DNA of 64,000 bases from Pseudonocardia benzenivorans CB1190 (GTDB lineage Bacteria > Actinomycetota > Actinomycetes > Mycobacteriales > Pseudonocardiaceae): contig NC_015312.1 of the NCBI RefSeq assembly GCF_000196675.2, positions 3,472,001 through 3,536,000 on the forward strand. Reading direction: 5' to 3'. A program made the translations under genes and the position numbers. The notes beneath the pieces were generated by a model. It searched no databases. It had not been told where the DNA came from and worked only from the letters and a program-made list of their open reading frames with translations. Shown one piece after another: positions 44,986-53,911 of the stretch; position 1 is the first letter of the stretch; the number at the start of each line of letters is the position of its first letter.

Positions 44986-46110
44986 TCAGGCCGGCGGGGC
45001 GTAGCGGAGGGTCGCAGCGACGTCCCCGCCCTGCGGGACGTCCTCGCGCCGCACGGCCAGCAGCCGGGCGCCCGAGAGCCACGCCCGCCGCGCGATCTCG
45101 TCGACCACACCGCTCGAGCCGTCCGTGTCCGGCGCCGCGAAGGTCACCTCGCCGAGCGGGTCGACATGCCCGGGCACCTCGGCGTCGATGTCGACGAACA
45201 GCGTCTCCACGGCGCCCCGGGTCGCGAAGCGGGCCAGCTCGGCGACGTCGATCGAGGTGCGGCCCTGCTCGGAGCGTTCGGCGAAGGTCCGCTTCTCCTG
45301 CTCCAGCCGGTCGGCGTACCAGCCGTCGAGGACCGTCCGCGCCTCGGTGACCAGCTCGCCGTCGCCGCGCCCCTCCGGGTTGCCGGGCACGCTGTGCGGC
45401 ACCAGGTCCGGGTAGCGGCAGTGGGCGCGGAAGATGCTGTCGAGCGGTTCTGTCGCGGCCACGACCAGCGGGACCCCGTGGCCCGGCAGCACCTCGCGCA
45501 GCGCGGCGTCGACCAGCCGGGAGAATTGGGCCATCCGCAGTTTCTGCCCCTCCGAGCCCTGCAGCCGGCGGATGGGCGCCCGGTCCTTGATCGACGACTT
45601 GCCGACCGCGCTCGCCACGTCGGTGGGCATGTCGGGGACGCGTACCTCCCGTGGCGGCGCGTCGGGCACGGTCTCCAGCAGCCGGACCGACCCCTGCGCC
45701 AGTGCCAGCACGAACGCCGTCTGCGGGAACGTCACGGCCCGCATGAGCGGCATGACGAGGAACCGGGTCCCCCCGACCGCCCGTGGTGCGAGCCGGTTCG
45801 GCAGCCGGAAGCTGCGCAACGAGGTGGGCGTCGCGAACACGGCCAGGCTGCGGGCCTGGTGCCGCCAGAAGTCCTCGGAGTCCTCGTCCTCCAGGACGGC
45901 GAGCTGCTCCGCCAGCGCCTCGTGGTCCTTCCGGTCCACGTCACCCAGCTGGGCCAACGCCTCCCGGACCCCGTTCTTGTACGCGATCCGCTCAGCGTCC
46001 CCAGAGGACTCGGGCGCGGTCTCCAGGTAGATCGAGACGGCGGCAACCTCGTCCACCTGCACCAGGGCGTCGATCTCGGATCGGGTCGGGATGTCGGTGT
46101 AGAGCGTCAT
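44986..46110 (-). CDS. baeRF family protein (bacterial archaeo-eukaryotic release factor-like)
   Basis: A 374-residue soluble protein. The N-terminal part (residues 1-110) and the central VLALAQGSVRLLETVPDAPP segment, followed by the C-terminal LARFATRGAVETLFVDIDAE and DEIARRAWLSGARLLAVRREDVP, match the eRF1 domain 2/3-like layout of baeRF proteins. GGAGGG precedes the ATG. These are predicted to act on stalled or hibernating ribosomes. I see no GGQ motif, as in most members. It converges on the PAP2-kinase gene. Confidence 0.75.
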   Translation of the reverse strand: MTLYTDIPTRSEIDALVQVDEVAAVSIYLETAPESSGDAERIAYKNGVREALAQLGDVDRKDHEALAEQLAVLEDEDSEDFWRHQARSLAVFATPTSLRSFRLPNRLAPRAVGGTRFLVMPLMRAVTFPQTAFVLALAQGSVRLLETVPDAPPREVRVPDMPTDVASAVGKSSIKDRAPIRRLQGSEGQKLRMAQFSRLVDAALREVLPGHGVPLVVAATEPLDSIFRAHCRYPDLVPHSVPGNPEGRGDGELVTEARTVLDGWYADRLEQEKRTFAERSEQGRTSIDVAELARFATRGAVETLFVDIDAEVPGHVDPLGEVTFAAPDTDGSSGVVDEIARRAWLSGARLLAVRREDVPQGGDVAATLRYAPPA

Positions 46111-46183
46111 GCGTCCCTCCTCGGGGCAGCCGTCCACCCACCCTGCCGTGCCCGCGGGGCCCCGGAAGATCCCGGCCGCGCTC

Positions 46184-47134
46184 TCAGAGGTTCTGGACGT
46201 GCTGGAACCCGAACCGGCCCTTGACGCAGAGGTGGCCGTGGGTGACCGAGTGGTCGGCCGGCGAGGTGACGTTGACGATCGAGCCCTGCTGCACGTGCAG
46301 CTCCAGGTTGCAGCCGACACCGCAGAACGAGCAGATCGTCGTCGTGACGGTCTCCTCCTCGGGATCCCAGTCATCGGCCTCACGCAGCTCGTGCTCGCGG
46401 ACCGACTTCAACGCCCCGGTCGGGCACACCCCGATGCAGTTGCCGCAGTAGACGCACGCGGAGTCGGGCAGCTCGGCGTCGAACTCGGTGGCGATGCGGG
46501 CGTCGAACCCGCGGCCGGCCGCGGAGATCGCGAAGGTGAACTGGGCGTCGGTGCCGCACGCCTTGACGCACTTGTAGCAGAGGATGCAGCGGGAGTAGTC
46601 GCGCACGTAGAGGTCGTTGTCGACCTTGACGGGCTGGGCGACGGTCTCGGCGTGCGAGCCGTCCGGGGCGTGGTGGTGCCCGGCGTGGCGGCGGTCGCGC
46701 TCCCCCGCGGCGGCGGGCGGCGCGGGCGGGCCGTACCGGTCGGCGTCGACGCCGTAGTCCTGCATCCAGCGGGCGACGTCGGCACCGGCCTGGCTCATGT
46801 CGACCGACGACGCCAGCAGCTCCAGGACCATCCTGCGTGAGTGCCGCACCTTCTCGCTGTCGGTGCGCACCTGCATGCCGTCCTCGACGGTGCGCGCGCA
46901 CGACGGCACCAGCACCCGCGAGCCCTCGACCTCGACGACGCACACCCGGCAGGCGTTGATCGGCGTCAGGTTCGGTGCCCAGCACAGGGTCGGGGTGTCG
47001 GCCTGCTCGGGCGTGCCCTCGGCCTTCATGGCCTGCAGGATCGTCGACCCCTCGGGGACGCGGACCTCGCGGCCGTCGACGGTCAGCGTGACGACCCGCT
47101 TGATCTCGCCCAGCATCACCGGCGCGGTTGTCAT
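46184..47134 (-). CDS. Formate dehydrogenase iron-sulfur subunit carrying the FdhA Fe4S4 domain
   Basis: A 316-residue electron-transfer protein. Domains in order: a [2Fe-2S] NuoG-type domain (TLCWAPNLTPINACRVCVVE and VPSCA), the NuoG His-Cys region, a His-rich insert (RRHAGHHHAPDGSH, ~145-160), two [4Fe-4S] clusters (CILCYKCVKACG and CVYCGNCIGVCPTGAL), and a C-terminal molybdopterin-Fe4S4 domain (CSFCGVGCNLELH ... LCVKGRFGF). The last normally forms the N-terminus of the catalytic subunit, which here lacks it. The ATG overlaps the NuoEF-like stop (ATGA). It should wire formate oxidation to NAD reduction. Confidence 0.9.
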   Translation of the reverse strand: MTTAPVMLGEIKRVVTLTVDGREVRVPEGSTILQAMKAEGTPEQADTPTLCWAPNLTPINACRVCVVEVEGSRVLVPSCARTVEDGMQVRTDSEKVRHSRRMVLELLASSVDMSQAGADVARWMQDYGVDADRYGPPAPPAAAGERDRRHAGHHHAPDGSHAETVAQPVKVDNDLYVRDYSRCILCYKCVKACGTDAQFTFAISAAGRGFDARIATEFDAELPDSACVYCGNCIGVCPTGALKSVREHELREADDWDPEEETVTTTICSFCGVGCNLELHVQQGSIVNVTSPADHSVTHGHLCVKGRFGFQHVQNL

Positions 47135-49011
47135 GGTCCGACCCTCCTGTGGCCGTTGGTGGACGGATCGGCCGGCGACGACAGCAGCCGCAGCGACAAC
47201 GCCGACTGCACCGCCGCCGGGGCGGTCTGGCCCAGCCCGCAGATCGACGCGTCGCGCATGACGCGGGCGAGGTCGTCGAGCAGGGCGAGCTCGGTCTCAC
47301 GGTCGCCGAGCGGGGCACCGCGCTCCAGCCGAGCCAGCGCCTCCTCCTGGCGGACCGTCCCGACCCGGCACGGCACGCACTGCCCGCAGGACTCGTCGCG
47401 GAAGAACGCGGCGATCCGGCGCAGGGTCGCGACCAGGTCGGCGTCGGTGTCGAACGCGAGCACCACACCCGAGCCGAGCGTCGCGCCGATCTCGCGGGCG
47501 CCCTCCAGGGTCAGCGGGACGTCGAGCTGGTCGGGCATGACGAACCCGCCCGCCGCGCCGCCCAGCAGGATCGTGCGCAGCTCGCCGCGCAGCCCGCCGG
47601 CGAGGGTGAGCAGCTCCCGCAACGTGGTGCCGAACTCGACCTCGTAGACGCCGGGGACGGCGACGGAGCCGGCGACGCAGAACAGCTTCGTTCCGGTGGA
47701 CCGCTCCGCGCCGACCGAGGCGAATGCCGGGCCGCCGACGTCGAGGACCTGCAACACGTTGTACAGCGTCTCGACGTTGTTGATCACCGTGGGTTTGCCG
47801 AACAGTCCCGACACACTCGGGAACGGCGGCTTGTTGCGCGGCTCCCCGCGGAACCCCTCGATCGAGTTGAGCAGCGCCGTCTCCTCGCCGCAGATGTAGG
47901 CGCCCGCGCCGCGGCGCAGCTCGATGTCGAACGTGAAGCCCTCGCCCAGCACGTCCGCGCCGAGGAAGCCGCGGCGGCGGGCCTCCTCGATCGCGTGCTC
48001 CAGGCGTCGCGTGGCCAGCGGGTACTCGCCGCGGATGTAGAGGTAGCCCCGTTCGCAGCCGGTGGCCCAGCCGGCGATCGTCATGGCCTCGACCAGGCCG
48101 AACGGGTCGTACTCCATGAGCACGCGGTCCTTGAACGTGCCCGGCTCGGACTCGTCGGCGTTGCAGACCAGGTAGTGCGGGCGGACCTGCGCGGTGGCCA
48201 CGCCCTCCCACTTGACGCCGGTGGGGAACGCGGCACCACCGCGCCCGGTCAGCGCCGAGTCCTTCAGCTCCCGCACGACGCGGGAGGCGCCCAGCTCGAC
48301 GGCGCGGCGGAGGGCCTCGTAGCCGCCGTGGGCGCGGTAGTCGTCGAGGCTGCCCGGGTCGACGACACCGATGCGCCGCAACAGCCGCAGCCCCTCCCCG
48401 CGCGGCGCGCGGGTCTGCGGGACGCTCACGCGGGGGTCGGCGAAGGCCGCGTCGGCCTCGACCGCGGTGGCGCCGCCGCGGGCGGCCGCGACGACGTCGT
48501 CGGCGTGCGCGGGGGCCTGGCTGAAGTCCGGCTCCCCCGCCACCTGGAACATGACCGCGGGCGCGCGTTCGCACAGGCCGAGGCAGGGGCTGCGTACCCA
48601 GCAGGCCTCCTCGCCGACGCCCTCGGGGCCGAGGTCGGCCGTCAGCCGCGCGGCCAGGTCCTCCCCACCCACGGGCCCGCAGGCGACGTCGTCGCACACG
48701 TGCACGACCCGCCGCGCGCGCGGCTCGACGGTGAACATCGCATAGAACGTGGCCACGCCGTAGACGTCGGCGGGCGGCACCGACAGCCGGGTGGCGACGT
48801 GGTTGAGCGCGCCCTCCGACAGGTACCCGACCGCGTCGGACACCGCGTGCAGGGCGGGCAGCAGCAGGTGGCGGCGGCCGCGGGCCTCGTGCCCGGAGTC
48901 GGGTCCGGCGCGGTCGTCGACCTCACGCGGGCCCAGCAGCGGGTCCAGCAGGGCGTCGACGGCCGCCCGTTCCTCCGCGGTGGCCTCGGCCGCCGACAGA
49001 CGCAGGTCCAC
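47131..49011 (-). CDS. Formate dehydrogenase NAD-binding subunit (NuoE-NuoF fusion)
   Basis: A 626-residue diaphorase subunit. Residues ~50-175 are NuoE-like with [2Fe-2S] ligands in VCDDVACG and CLGLC. From ~200 the NuoF-like part has the FMN/NADH-binding ALTGRGGAAFPTGVKW, YLVCNADESEPGTFKDR and GAGAYICGEETALLNS, and the [4Fe-4S] motif ESCGQCVPCRVGT. It transfers electrons from the Fe-S subunit to NAD+. AAGGAGG precedes the GTG 12 bases after the fdhA stop, and the stop overlaps the next gene. Residues 30-50 form a polar Arg/Gly-rich linker. Confidence 0.93.
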   Translation of the reverse strand: MDLRLSAAEATAEERAAVDALLDPLLGPREVDDRAGPDSGHEARGRRHLLLPALHAVSDAVGYLSEGALNHVATRLSVPPADVYGVATFYAMFTVEPRARRVVHVCDDVACGPVGGEDLAARLTADLGPEGVGEEACWVRSPCLGLCERAPAVMFQVAGEPDFSQAPAHADDVVAAARGGATAVEADAAFADPRVSVPQTRAPRGEGLRLLRRIGVVDPGSLDDYRAHGGYEALRRAVELGASRVVRELKDSALTGRGGAAFPTGVKWEGVATAQVRPHYLVCNADESEPGTFKDRVLMEYDPFGLVEAMTIAGWATGCERGYLYIRGEYPLATRRLEHAIEEARRRGFLGADVLGEGFTFDIELRRGAGAYICGEETALLNSIEGFRGEPRNKPPFPSVSGLFGKPTVINNVETLYNVLQVLDVGGPAFASVGAERSTGTKLFCVAGSVAVPGVYEVEFGTTLRELLTLAGGLRGELRTILLGGAAGGFVMPDQLDVPLTLEGAREIGATLGSGVVLAFDTDADLVATLRRIAAFFRDESCGQCVPCRVGTVRQEEALARLERGAPLGDRETELALLDDLARVMRDASICGLGQTAPAAVQSALSLRLLSSPADPSTNGHRRVGP

Positions 49012-49023
49012 GTGCCTCCTTAC

Positions 49024-50955
49024 TCAGCTGCCGGCGGCGGGCAGCCGCGGCTCCCCGGAGTCCGCAAGCTTCTCGATCCGGATCGCGGTCGCCTTGAACT
49101 CCGAGGTCCCGGACTTGGGGTCCCAGGCGTCGTTGGTCAGCACGTTGGTGTCGACCTCCTCGGAGAAGTGCGGGGTGAACGACGCCAGCCCGGGCCGCAG
49201 CGACGGGTCCAGCGCCACCGGCGCCTCGACCGCGCCGCGTCGCGACACGACGCGCACCCGCTCGCCGTCGGCGATGCCGAGGCGCGCGGCGTCCTCCCGG
49301 TCGATCCGCAGCGACTCCCGGCGGCGCATCGGCGAGGAGTACCCGCCGCTCTGCACCCCGGAGTTGTAGGCGTCGAGCAACCGGACCGTCGTGAGCCGGA
49401 TCGGGAAGTCCTCGTCGAGCGCGTCCACGGGTGGCACGTGCTCGACCGCGGTGAACGGAGCGGGCCTGCCCAGCTCGGCCGGGTCGTCCGACCACAGCCG
49501 GGCGTGCATCAGCGGCGTGCCGGGGTGGTCGAGGGTCGGGCACGGCCACTGCAGCCCGCCGTGCTCGTCCAGCCGGGCGTAGCTCATGCCGTGGTGCCAG
49601 TCCAGCGACAGCGACCGCAGCTCGTCCCACACCTGCTCGGCCGTCGGCTCGCCCCAGTCGTGGCCGAGGCGGTCGGCGATCGCGCAGATGATGTGGGTGT
49701 CGGGGCGGGCCTGGCCGGGCGGGTCGATCGCCTTGCGGACCCGTTGCACCCGCCGCTCGCTGTTGGTGACGGTGCCCTCGTACTCGCACCAGTCCGCCGC
49801 CGCGGGCAGCACCACGTCGGCCAGCTCCGCCGTCGCCGTCCGGAAGATGTCCTGCACCACCAGGTGGTCGAGCGACTCGAGCAGGTGCCGGGCGTGCGCG
49901 GCGTTGGCCTCGGACTCGGCCGGGTTCTCGCCGATGCAGTACAGCGTCCTGAGGGTGCCGGCCTCCATCGCCTCGAACATCTGCGACAGGTGCATGCCGG
50001 GCCTCGGCGAGACCGGCACTCCCCACGCGGCCTCGAAGCGGGCCCGGGCCGTCTCGTCGCCCAGGTCGTAGCCACCGGGCAGCTTCGCCGGGATCGCGCC
50101 CATGTCCCCGCCGCCCTGGACGTTGTTCTGCCCGCGCAGCGGTACCAGCCCCGAGCCGTAGCGGCCGACGTGGCCCGTCAGGAGGGCGAGGTTGATCAGC
50201 GCGAACACGTAGTCGGCGGCGTTGTGGTGCTCGGTGATGCCCAGCGTCCAGCAGATCTGGGCGCGGTCGGCGCGGGCGTAGGCGTGGGCGAGCTCGCGGA
50301 TCAGCCCCGCGTCGACCCCGGTGATCTGCTCGGCCCGCTCCAGCGTGTACGGCTCGACGGTGCGTGCGTAGTCGTCGAAACCCGTGGTCGCGCGCTCGAT
50401 GAACGCGTGGTTGACCAGGTCGGCGTGGATGATCTCGCGGCCGATGGCGTTGGCCAGCGCGATGTCCGTGCCGACGTCGAGCCCGAGCCACCCGTCGGCC
50501 CAGCGGGCGGTGGAGGTGCGCCGCGGGTCGACCGAGTACAGGCGGGTGCCGTTGCGCAGCCCCTGCAGGACGTGGTGGAAGAAGATCGGGTGGGTCTCAC
50601 GCGCGTTGGAGCCCCACAGGACGAGGAGGTCGGCGTGTTCCGCCTCGACGTAGGCGGAGGTGCCGCCGCCGGCACCGAAGACTGCCGTCAGACCGACGAC
50701 GCTGGGAGCGTGTCAAGTCCTGTTGCAGGAGTCGACGTTGTTGCTGCCCATCACCACGCGGGCGAACTTCTGGGCCGCGTAGTTCATCTCGTTCGTGGCC
50801 TTCGAGCAGCTGAACATCCCGAACTCGTCGGGCGTGCGGCCGCGGAACCCGGCGGCGGCACGGTCGAGGGCTTCGTCCCATGTCGCCGGCCGCAGTACGC
50901 CGTTCTCACGCACCAGGGGCTCGGTGATCCGCACGTGACGGGGACGGCGAGGCAT
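49024..50955 (-). CDS. fdhA: Formate dehydrogenase catalytic subunit, selenocysteine-containing (UGA readthrough)
   Basis: A 643-residue molybdopterin enzyme encoded across an in-frame UGA at 50713-50715 (residue 81). Context is DSCNRT-Sec-HAPSV, where the Mo/W-ligating Cys or Sec and its conserved neighbour His stand in FdhA enzymes. The frame is open on both sides: MPRRPRHVRITEPLVRENG before, and TAVFGAGGGTSAYVEAEHAD, GLVPLRGQNNVQGGGDMG and a C-terminal molydopterin-dinucleotide-binding domain after. A SECIS hairpin follows the UGA. GGAGG precedes the ATG. The chain lacks the usual N-terminal Fe4S4 domain, supplied by the 46184 gene. It oxidises formate to CO2. Confidence 0.92.
50680..50715 (-). 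promoter_or_regulatory. Bacterial SECIS element of fdhA
   Basis: In mRNA sense, UGA (50715-50713) is followed by 18 bases and then the loop GGUCU (50694-50690), closed by a six-pair stem (50700-50695 with 50689-50684, one G-U pair). E. coli fdhF has the same apical GGUCU at the same 18-base distance from its UGA, where SelB binds. The element lies inside coding sequence, as bacterial SECIS elements do. Confidence 0.88.
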
Positions 50956-51011
50956 CGTTCCTCCACGGGTCGACGGTGGCCCCTCAACGATATGCCCGCA
51001 GCGGACGGTCG

Positions 51012-51908
51012 TCAGTCGGGTCGGCCGGATTTGTCCTCGGCGACGACGCGGGCCGGGCCGGGTCCGGCCCGCACGCCCAGGACGTCACCGGTGACCAGCG
51101 GGGTGTCGGGGTCGTCGGCGGCGGTGCTCGCCCGGCACGCGTCCGCGAGCACGACCGCCGCATCGGTACCCACCCGGACGGCCAGGGCGGCTCGTGCCTC
51201 GCCCAGCGTGTGGGCGCGTACCGCTGCGCTCTCGGCGACCGGGACCCGCGGCGCCTGCCGGGCGAGTGCCGCCGCCCAGTCCTGCGGAGTGTTGACGTTG
51301 AGCAGCGAGTCCAGATCGGGATCGAGCCGGGCGAGCACCGGATCGGCGAGCAGCGCGGGTTCGTCGGGCCTGAGCACGCGGCAACGCTCGAACAGGTCGG
51401 GCGGGCGCAGCACCCCGTCGGCGACCAGGCTCGTGACCAGTGCCGACAGCGTGGTGCGATAGGCGGCGGCGAGCGGTTGGGGGAAGCCGTGCACCTGCGG
51501 GACGACGACGTCGGGCGCGTCCGGCCCGCCGAGCAGCGCGAGCACGCGGCGGACGTAGGCGGGGTGCAGCAGCGGCAGGTCGGTGGCGGTGACGAACGCG
51601 GCGTCGGCGCGGTCGGCGAGCGCCGCCAGCCCGACGGCGATGCCCTGCAGCGGACCGCGGCCCTCGACGGGGTCCTCGACGACCTCGACCCGCCTGGGCA
51701 GCGGCGGCAGCGGCTGCGCCGGCGCGCGGACCACGACGACGGGCCCGCCGACCCCCCGGGCCACCAGCGCGGCGACCCGGGCCACCAGCGGGACACCGTG
51801 CCAGTCCAGCTCGGCCTTCGCCGTCCCCATCCGCGACGACCGTCCGCCCGCGAGCACGATCCCCGCCGTCCGTGCGGTCCGCGCGGTCCCCGGTCCGCCG
51901 ATGCCCAT
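51012..51908 (-). CDS. mobA: Molybdenum cofactor guanylyltransferase MobA with C-terminal extension
   Basis: A 298-residue protein whose first ~200 residues are MobA: GIVLAGGRSSRMGTAKAELDW (nucleotide-binding GG-RMG-K), VEVVEDPVEGRGPL, FVTATDLPLLHPAYV and LLNVNTPQDW. It attaches GMP to molybdopterin for the bis-MGD cofactor of the formate dehydrogenase beside it. About 80 extra residues follow, with RAHTLGEARAALAVRVG and a DVLGVRAGPG-like end, faintly like a MoaD/ubiquitin fold without a terminal GG. The ATG lies 8 bases after TAGCAT (leaderless). It precedes fdhA by 56 bases. Confidence 0.88.
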   Translation of the reverse strand: MGIGGPGTARTARTAGIVLAGGRSSRMGTAKAELDWHGVPLVARVAALVARGVGGPVVVVRAPAQPLPPLPRRVEVVEDPVEGRGPLQGIAVGLAALADRADAAFVTATDLPLLHPAYVRRVLALLGGPDAPDVVVPQVHGFPQPLAAAYRTTLSALVTSLVADGVLRPPDLFERCRVLRPDEPALLADPVLARLDPDLDSLLNVNTPQDWAAALARQAPRVPVAESAAVRAHTLGEARAALAVRVGTDAAVVLADACRASTAADDPDTPLVTGDVLGVRAGPGPARVVAEDKSGRPD

Positions 51909-52148
51909 GGGCGGCGATGCTAGCGAGGCGGCGGCGCCGCCGGAGTCGGTGTCGCCGTCCTCGTTCGCGGGTGTGCGGCGCGGTGACCCGGGACGGTGGC
52001 CGTGCGCGCCGGGCTCGCGCGCCGCCGGCCGGAGTCTCCGTGCGACGTCCGGGCGAGCTCCGGTCGATCACCGGCGCGACACGGCGGGCCGCGGGCTCCT
52101 ACGCTGGGCAGTGGGTGGTCCGCGCAGGTCCACCGGACGGGAGTGGAC

Positions 52149-52976
52149 ATGGGTCGGGTCACGGTGCGACGACCGGTGCTGCGGATCGGGCCCGACGGGC
52201 AGCAGCGTCGCCGGCCGGACGCGCTGGCCGCCGAGGAGCCGCTGGAGATCCGCGTCGACGGCAGTCCGTTGTCGGTCACCATGCGCACCCCGGGACACGA
52301 CGTCGAGCTCGCGCACGGCTTCCTGCTCACCGAGGGCGTGATCGGTTCGCCGCAGGACCTGCTGGCCGCGCGGTACTGCGACTCGGTCGACGACCAGGGC
52401 CGCAACACCTACAACGTCCTCGACGTCGCGCTGGCGCCGGGTGTGGAACCGCCGGACACCTCGTTGGAGCGCAACTTCTACACGACGTCGTCGTGCGGGG
52501 TGTGCGGGAAGGCCTCCCTCGACGCGGTGAAGCTGAAGTCCCGCTTCCCCCCCGCCGCCGACCCGGTGCGCGTCGACTACCGCACGATCGTCACGCTGCC
52601 CGACGCGCTGCGCGAGGCGCAGAAGGTGTTCTCCTCGACCGGTGGGCTGCACGCCGCGGGCCTGTTCACCGCCGACGGCGAGCTGCTCGTGGCCCGGGAG
52701 GACGTCGGTAGGCACAACGCCGTCGACAAGGTGCTGGGGCGTGCGCTGCTCGACGGCCGCATCCCCGCGACGGGGACGGTGCTGATGGTGTCGGGACGGG
52801 CGTCGTTCGAGCTGGTGCAGAAGGCGGTGATGGCCGGGGTGCCGATGATGACGGCGGTGTCGGCGCCGTCGTCGCTGGCCGTCGAGCTGGCCCTTGAGAC
52901 GGGCATGACGCTCGTCGGGTTCCTGCGCGGCGAGACGTGCAACGTCTACGCCGGGGACGAGCGGATCGTGCTGTGA
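52149..52976 (+). CDS. fdhD: Formate dehydrogenase accessory sulfurtransferase FdhD
   Basis: A 275-residue FdhD, which passes sulfur from a cysteine desulfurase to the Mo-bis-MGD cofactor before insertion. The essential Cys pair is in [13 protein letters not shown], and [19 protein letters not shown] and [16 protein letters not shown] are hallmarks. GGGAG lies before the ATG at 52149. It is divergent from the mobA-fdh operon and overlaps the next VOC gene by 4 bases. A -10-like TACGCT lies about 45 bases upstream. Confidence 0.93.
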   Translation: MGRVTVRRPVLRIGPDGQQRRRPDALAAEEPLEIRVDGSPLSVTMRTPGHDVELAHGFLLTEGVIGSPQDLLAARYCDSVDDQGRNTYNVLDVALAPGVEPPDTSLERNFYTTSSCGVCGKASLDAVKLKSRFPPAADPVRVDYRTIVTLPDALREAQKVFSSTGGLHAAGLFTADGELLVAREDVGRHNAVDKVLGRALLDGRIPATGTVLMVSGRASFELVQKAVMAGVPMMTAVSAPSSLAVELALETGMTLVGFLRGETCNVYAGDERIVL

Positions 52977-53344
52977 ACGGCGTGCGCGTCACCGCCCTCG
53001 ACCACGTCGTGCTCGTCTCCCCCGACCCCGAGCGGCTCCTCGCCTGGTACCGCGACGTGCTCGGGCTGGAGGTCCTGCGGCTGGAGCAGTGGCGGCGCGG
53101 CGAGGTGCCGTTCGCGTCGCTGCGGGTCAGCGCGGACACGATCGTCGACGTGCAGCGCGGCGAGCGCGACGGGGAGAACATGGGCCACATGGCGCTCGTC
53201 GTCGAGGGCGCCGACCTCGCGGAGCTGGCGACCGCGCACGGCGTCGAGGGTCCGCGGTCGCTGTTCGGTGCCCGCGGCCAGGGCCGGGGCATCTACCTGC
53301 GCGACCCCGATGGCAACGGCGTGGAGCTGCGCACCTACTCCTGA
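52973..53344 (+). CDS. VOC family protein
   Basis: A 123-residue protein with the complete VOC fold: [21 protein letters not shown] at the start, GHMALVVEG centrally and [18 protein letters not shown] at the end with the metal-binding Glu and His. The GTG overlaps the fdhD stop (GTGA), so it is co-expressed with the formate-dehydrogenase accessory gene, although no known link exists. Substrate unknown. Confidence 0.82.
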   Translation: MNGVRVTALDHVVLVSPDPERLLAWYRDVLGLEVLRLEQWRRGEVPFASLRVSADTIVDVQRGERDGENMGHMALVVEGADLAELATAHGVEGPRSLFGARGQGRGIYLRDPDGNGVELRTYS

Positions 53345-53382
53345 CCCTGCGCGGGCCCGGATCCTTCGTGGGCCCGGATCGT

Positions 53383-53432
53383 GCAGGAACGGCACTTTCC
53401 CGCAACCCAGTTGCGGGAAAGTGCCCTTCCTG
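53383..53432. terminator. Long bidirectional terminator between convergent VOC genes
   Basis: An arm from about 53384 to 53406 pairs with 53410 to 53432 with one or two mismatches near the base; the inner GGCACTTTCCCGCAAC pairs perfectly with GTTGCGGGAAAGTGCC around CCA. Twenty or more pairs make this one of the most stable hairpins in the window. Confidence 0.8.
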
Positions 53433-53492
53433 ACGGTCGGCGAGCCCAGCGGCGGCCCCAGCGGCGGCGCGGTGCCCGCCGCTCACGGGCGA

Positions 53493-53861
53493 TCAGGCAT
53501 ACGGCGCCGTCAGGACCTCGAGGACGTGCCCGCTCGGCGAGTCGAAGTACATGCCGCGCCCGCCGTGGTCGGTGTTGTGCCCGGGCCTGCGATGCCACGG
53601 ATCGGCCCAGGTGGCGACGCCGCCCGCGGCGAGCCGGGCGGCGACCTCGTCGAACTCGCGCTCGCTGATCAGGAACGCGTAGTGCTGTGCCGTGGTCTCG
53701 CCGGAGGTCATGAAGTCCAGGCTGACACCGTTGGCGACGGCGACGACGGTGAACGGCCCGTACCGGGTCGGCGCGGGCAACCCGAGCACGTCGGCGACGA
53801 ACGCCGCCTCGGCGTCCTGGTCCCCCGCATGGACGATCGTGTGGTTCAGCTCGACGGCCAT
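53493..53861 (-). CDS. VOC family protein
   Basis: A 122-residue VOC protein: ELNHTIVHAGDQDAEAAFVADVLGLP, FTVVAVANGVSLDFM, and GGRGMYFDSPSGHVLEVLTAPY with the C-terminal ligand Glu. It is a distinct subfamily from the neighbour at 52973, so the pair is not a simple duplication. It lies alone between the terminator and prcA. Function unknown. Confidence 0.82.
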   Translation of the reverse strand: MAVELNHTIVHAGDQDAEAAFVADVLGLPAPTRYGPFTVVAVANGVSLDFMTSGETTAQHYAFLISEREFDEVAARLAAGGVATWADPWHRRPGHNTDHGGRGMYFDSPSGHVLEVLTAPYA

Positions 53862-53911
53862 GCCCCCACCGTGCTCCCTCGACCCGGGTTCAGGTCAAGG
53901 GAGCGGGCACG

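Noticed and set aside
50713-50715. Nonsense mutation splitting the formate dehydrogenase gene
   Set aside because: The stop is UGA at the exact catalytic Cys/Sec position, reading continues in the same frame with full homology, and a SECIS-like hairpin follows.
47128-51462. 1444-codon open frame on the plus strand opposite the formate dehydrogenase operon
   Set aside because: It is antisense to genes with clear domains. Long shadow frames are expected from the codon bias of such GC-rich DNA, and it has no recognisable domain.
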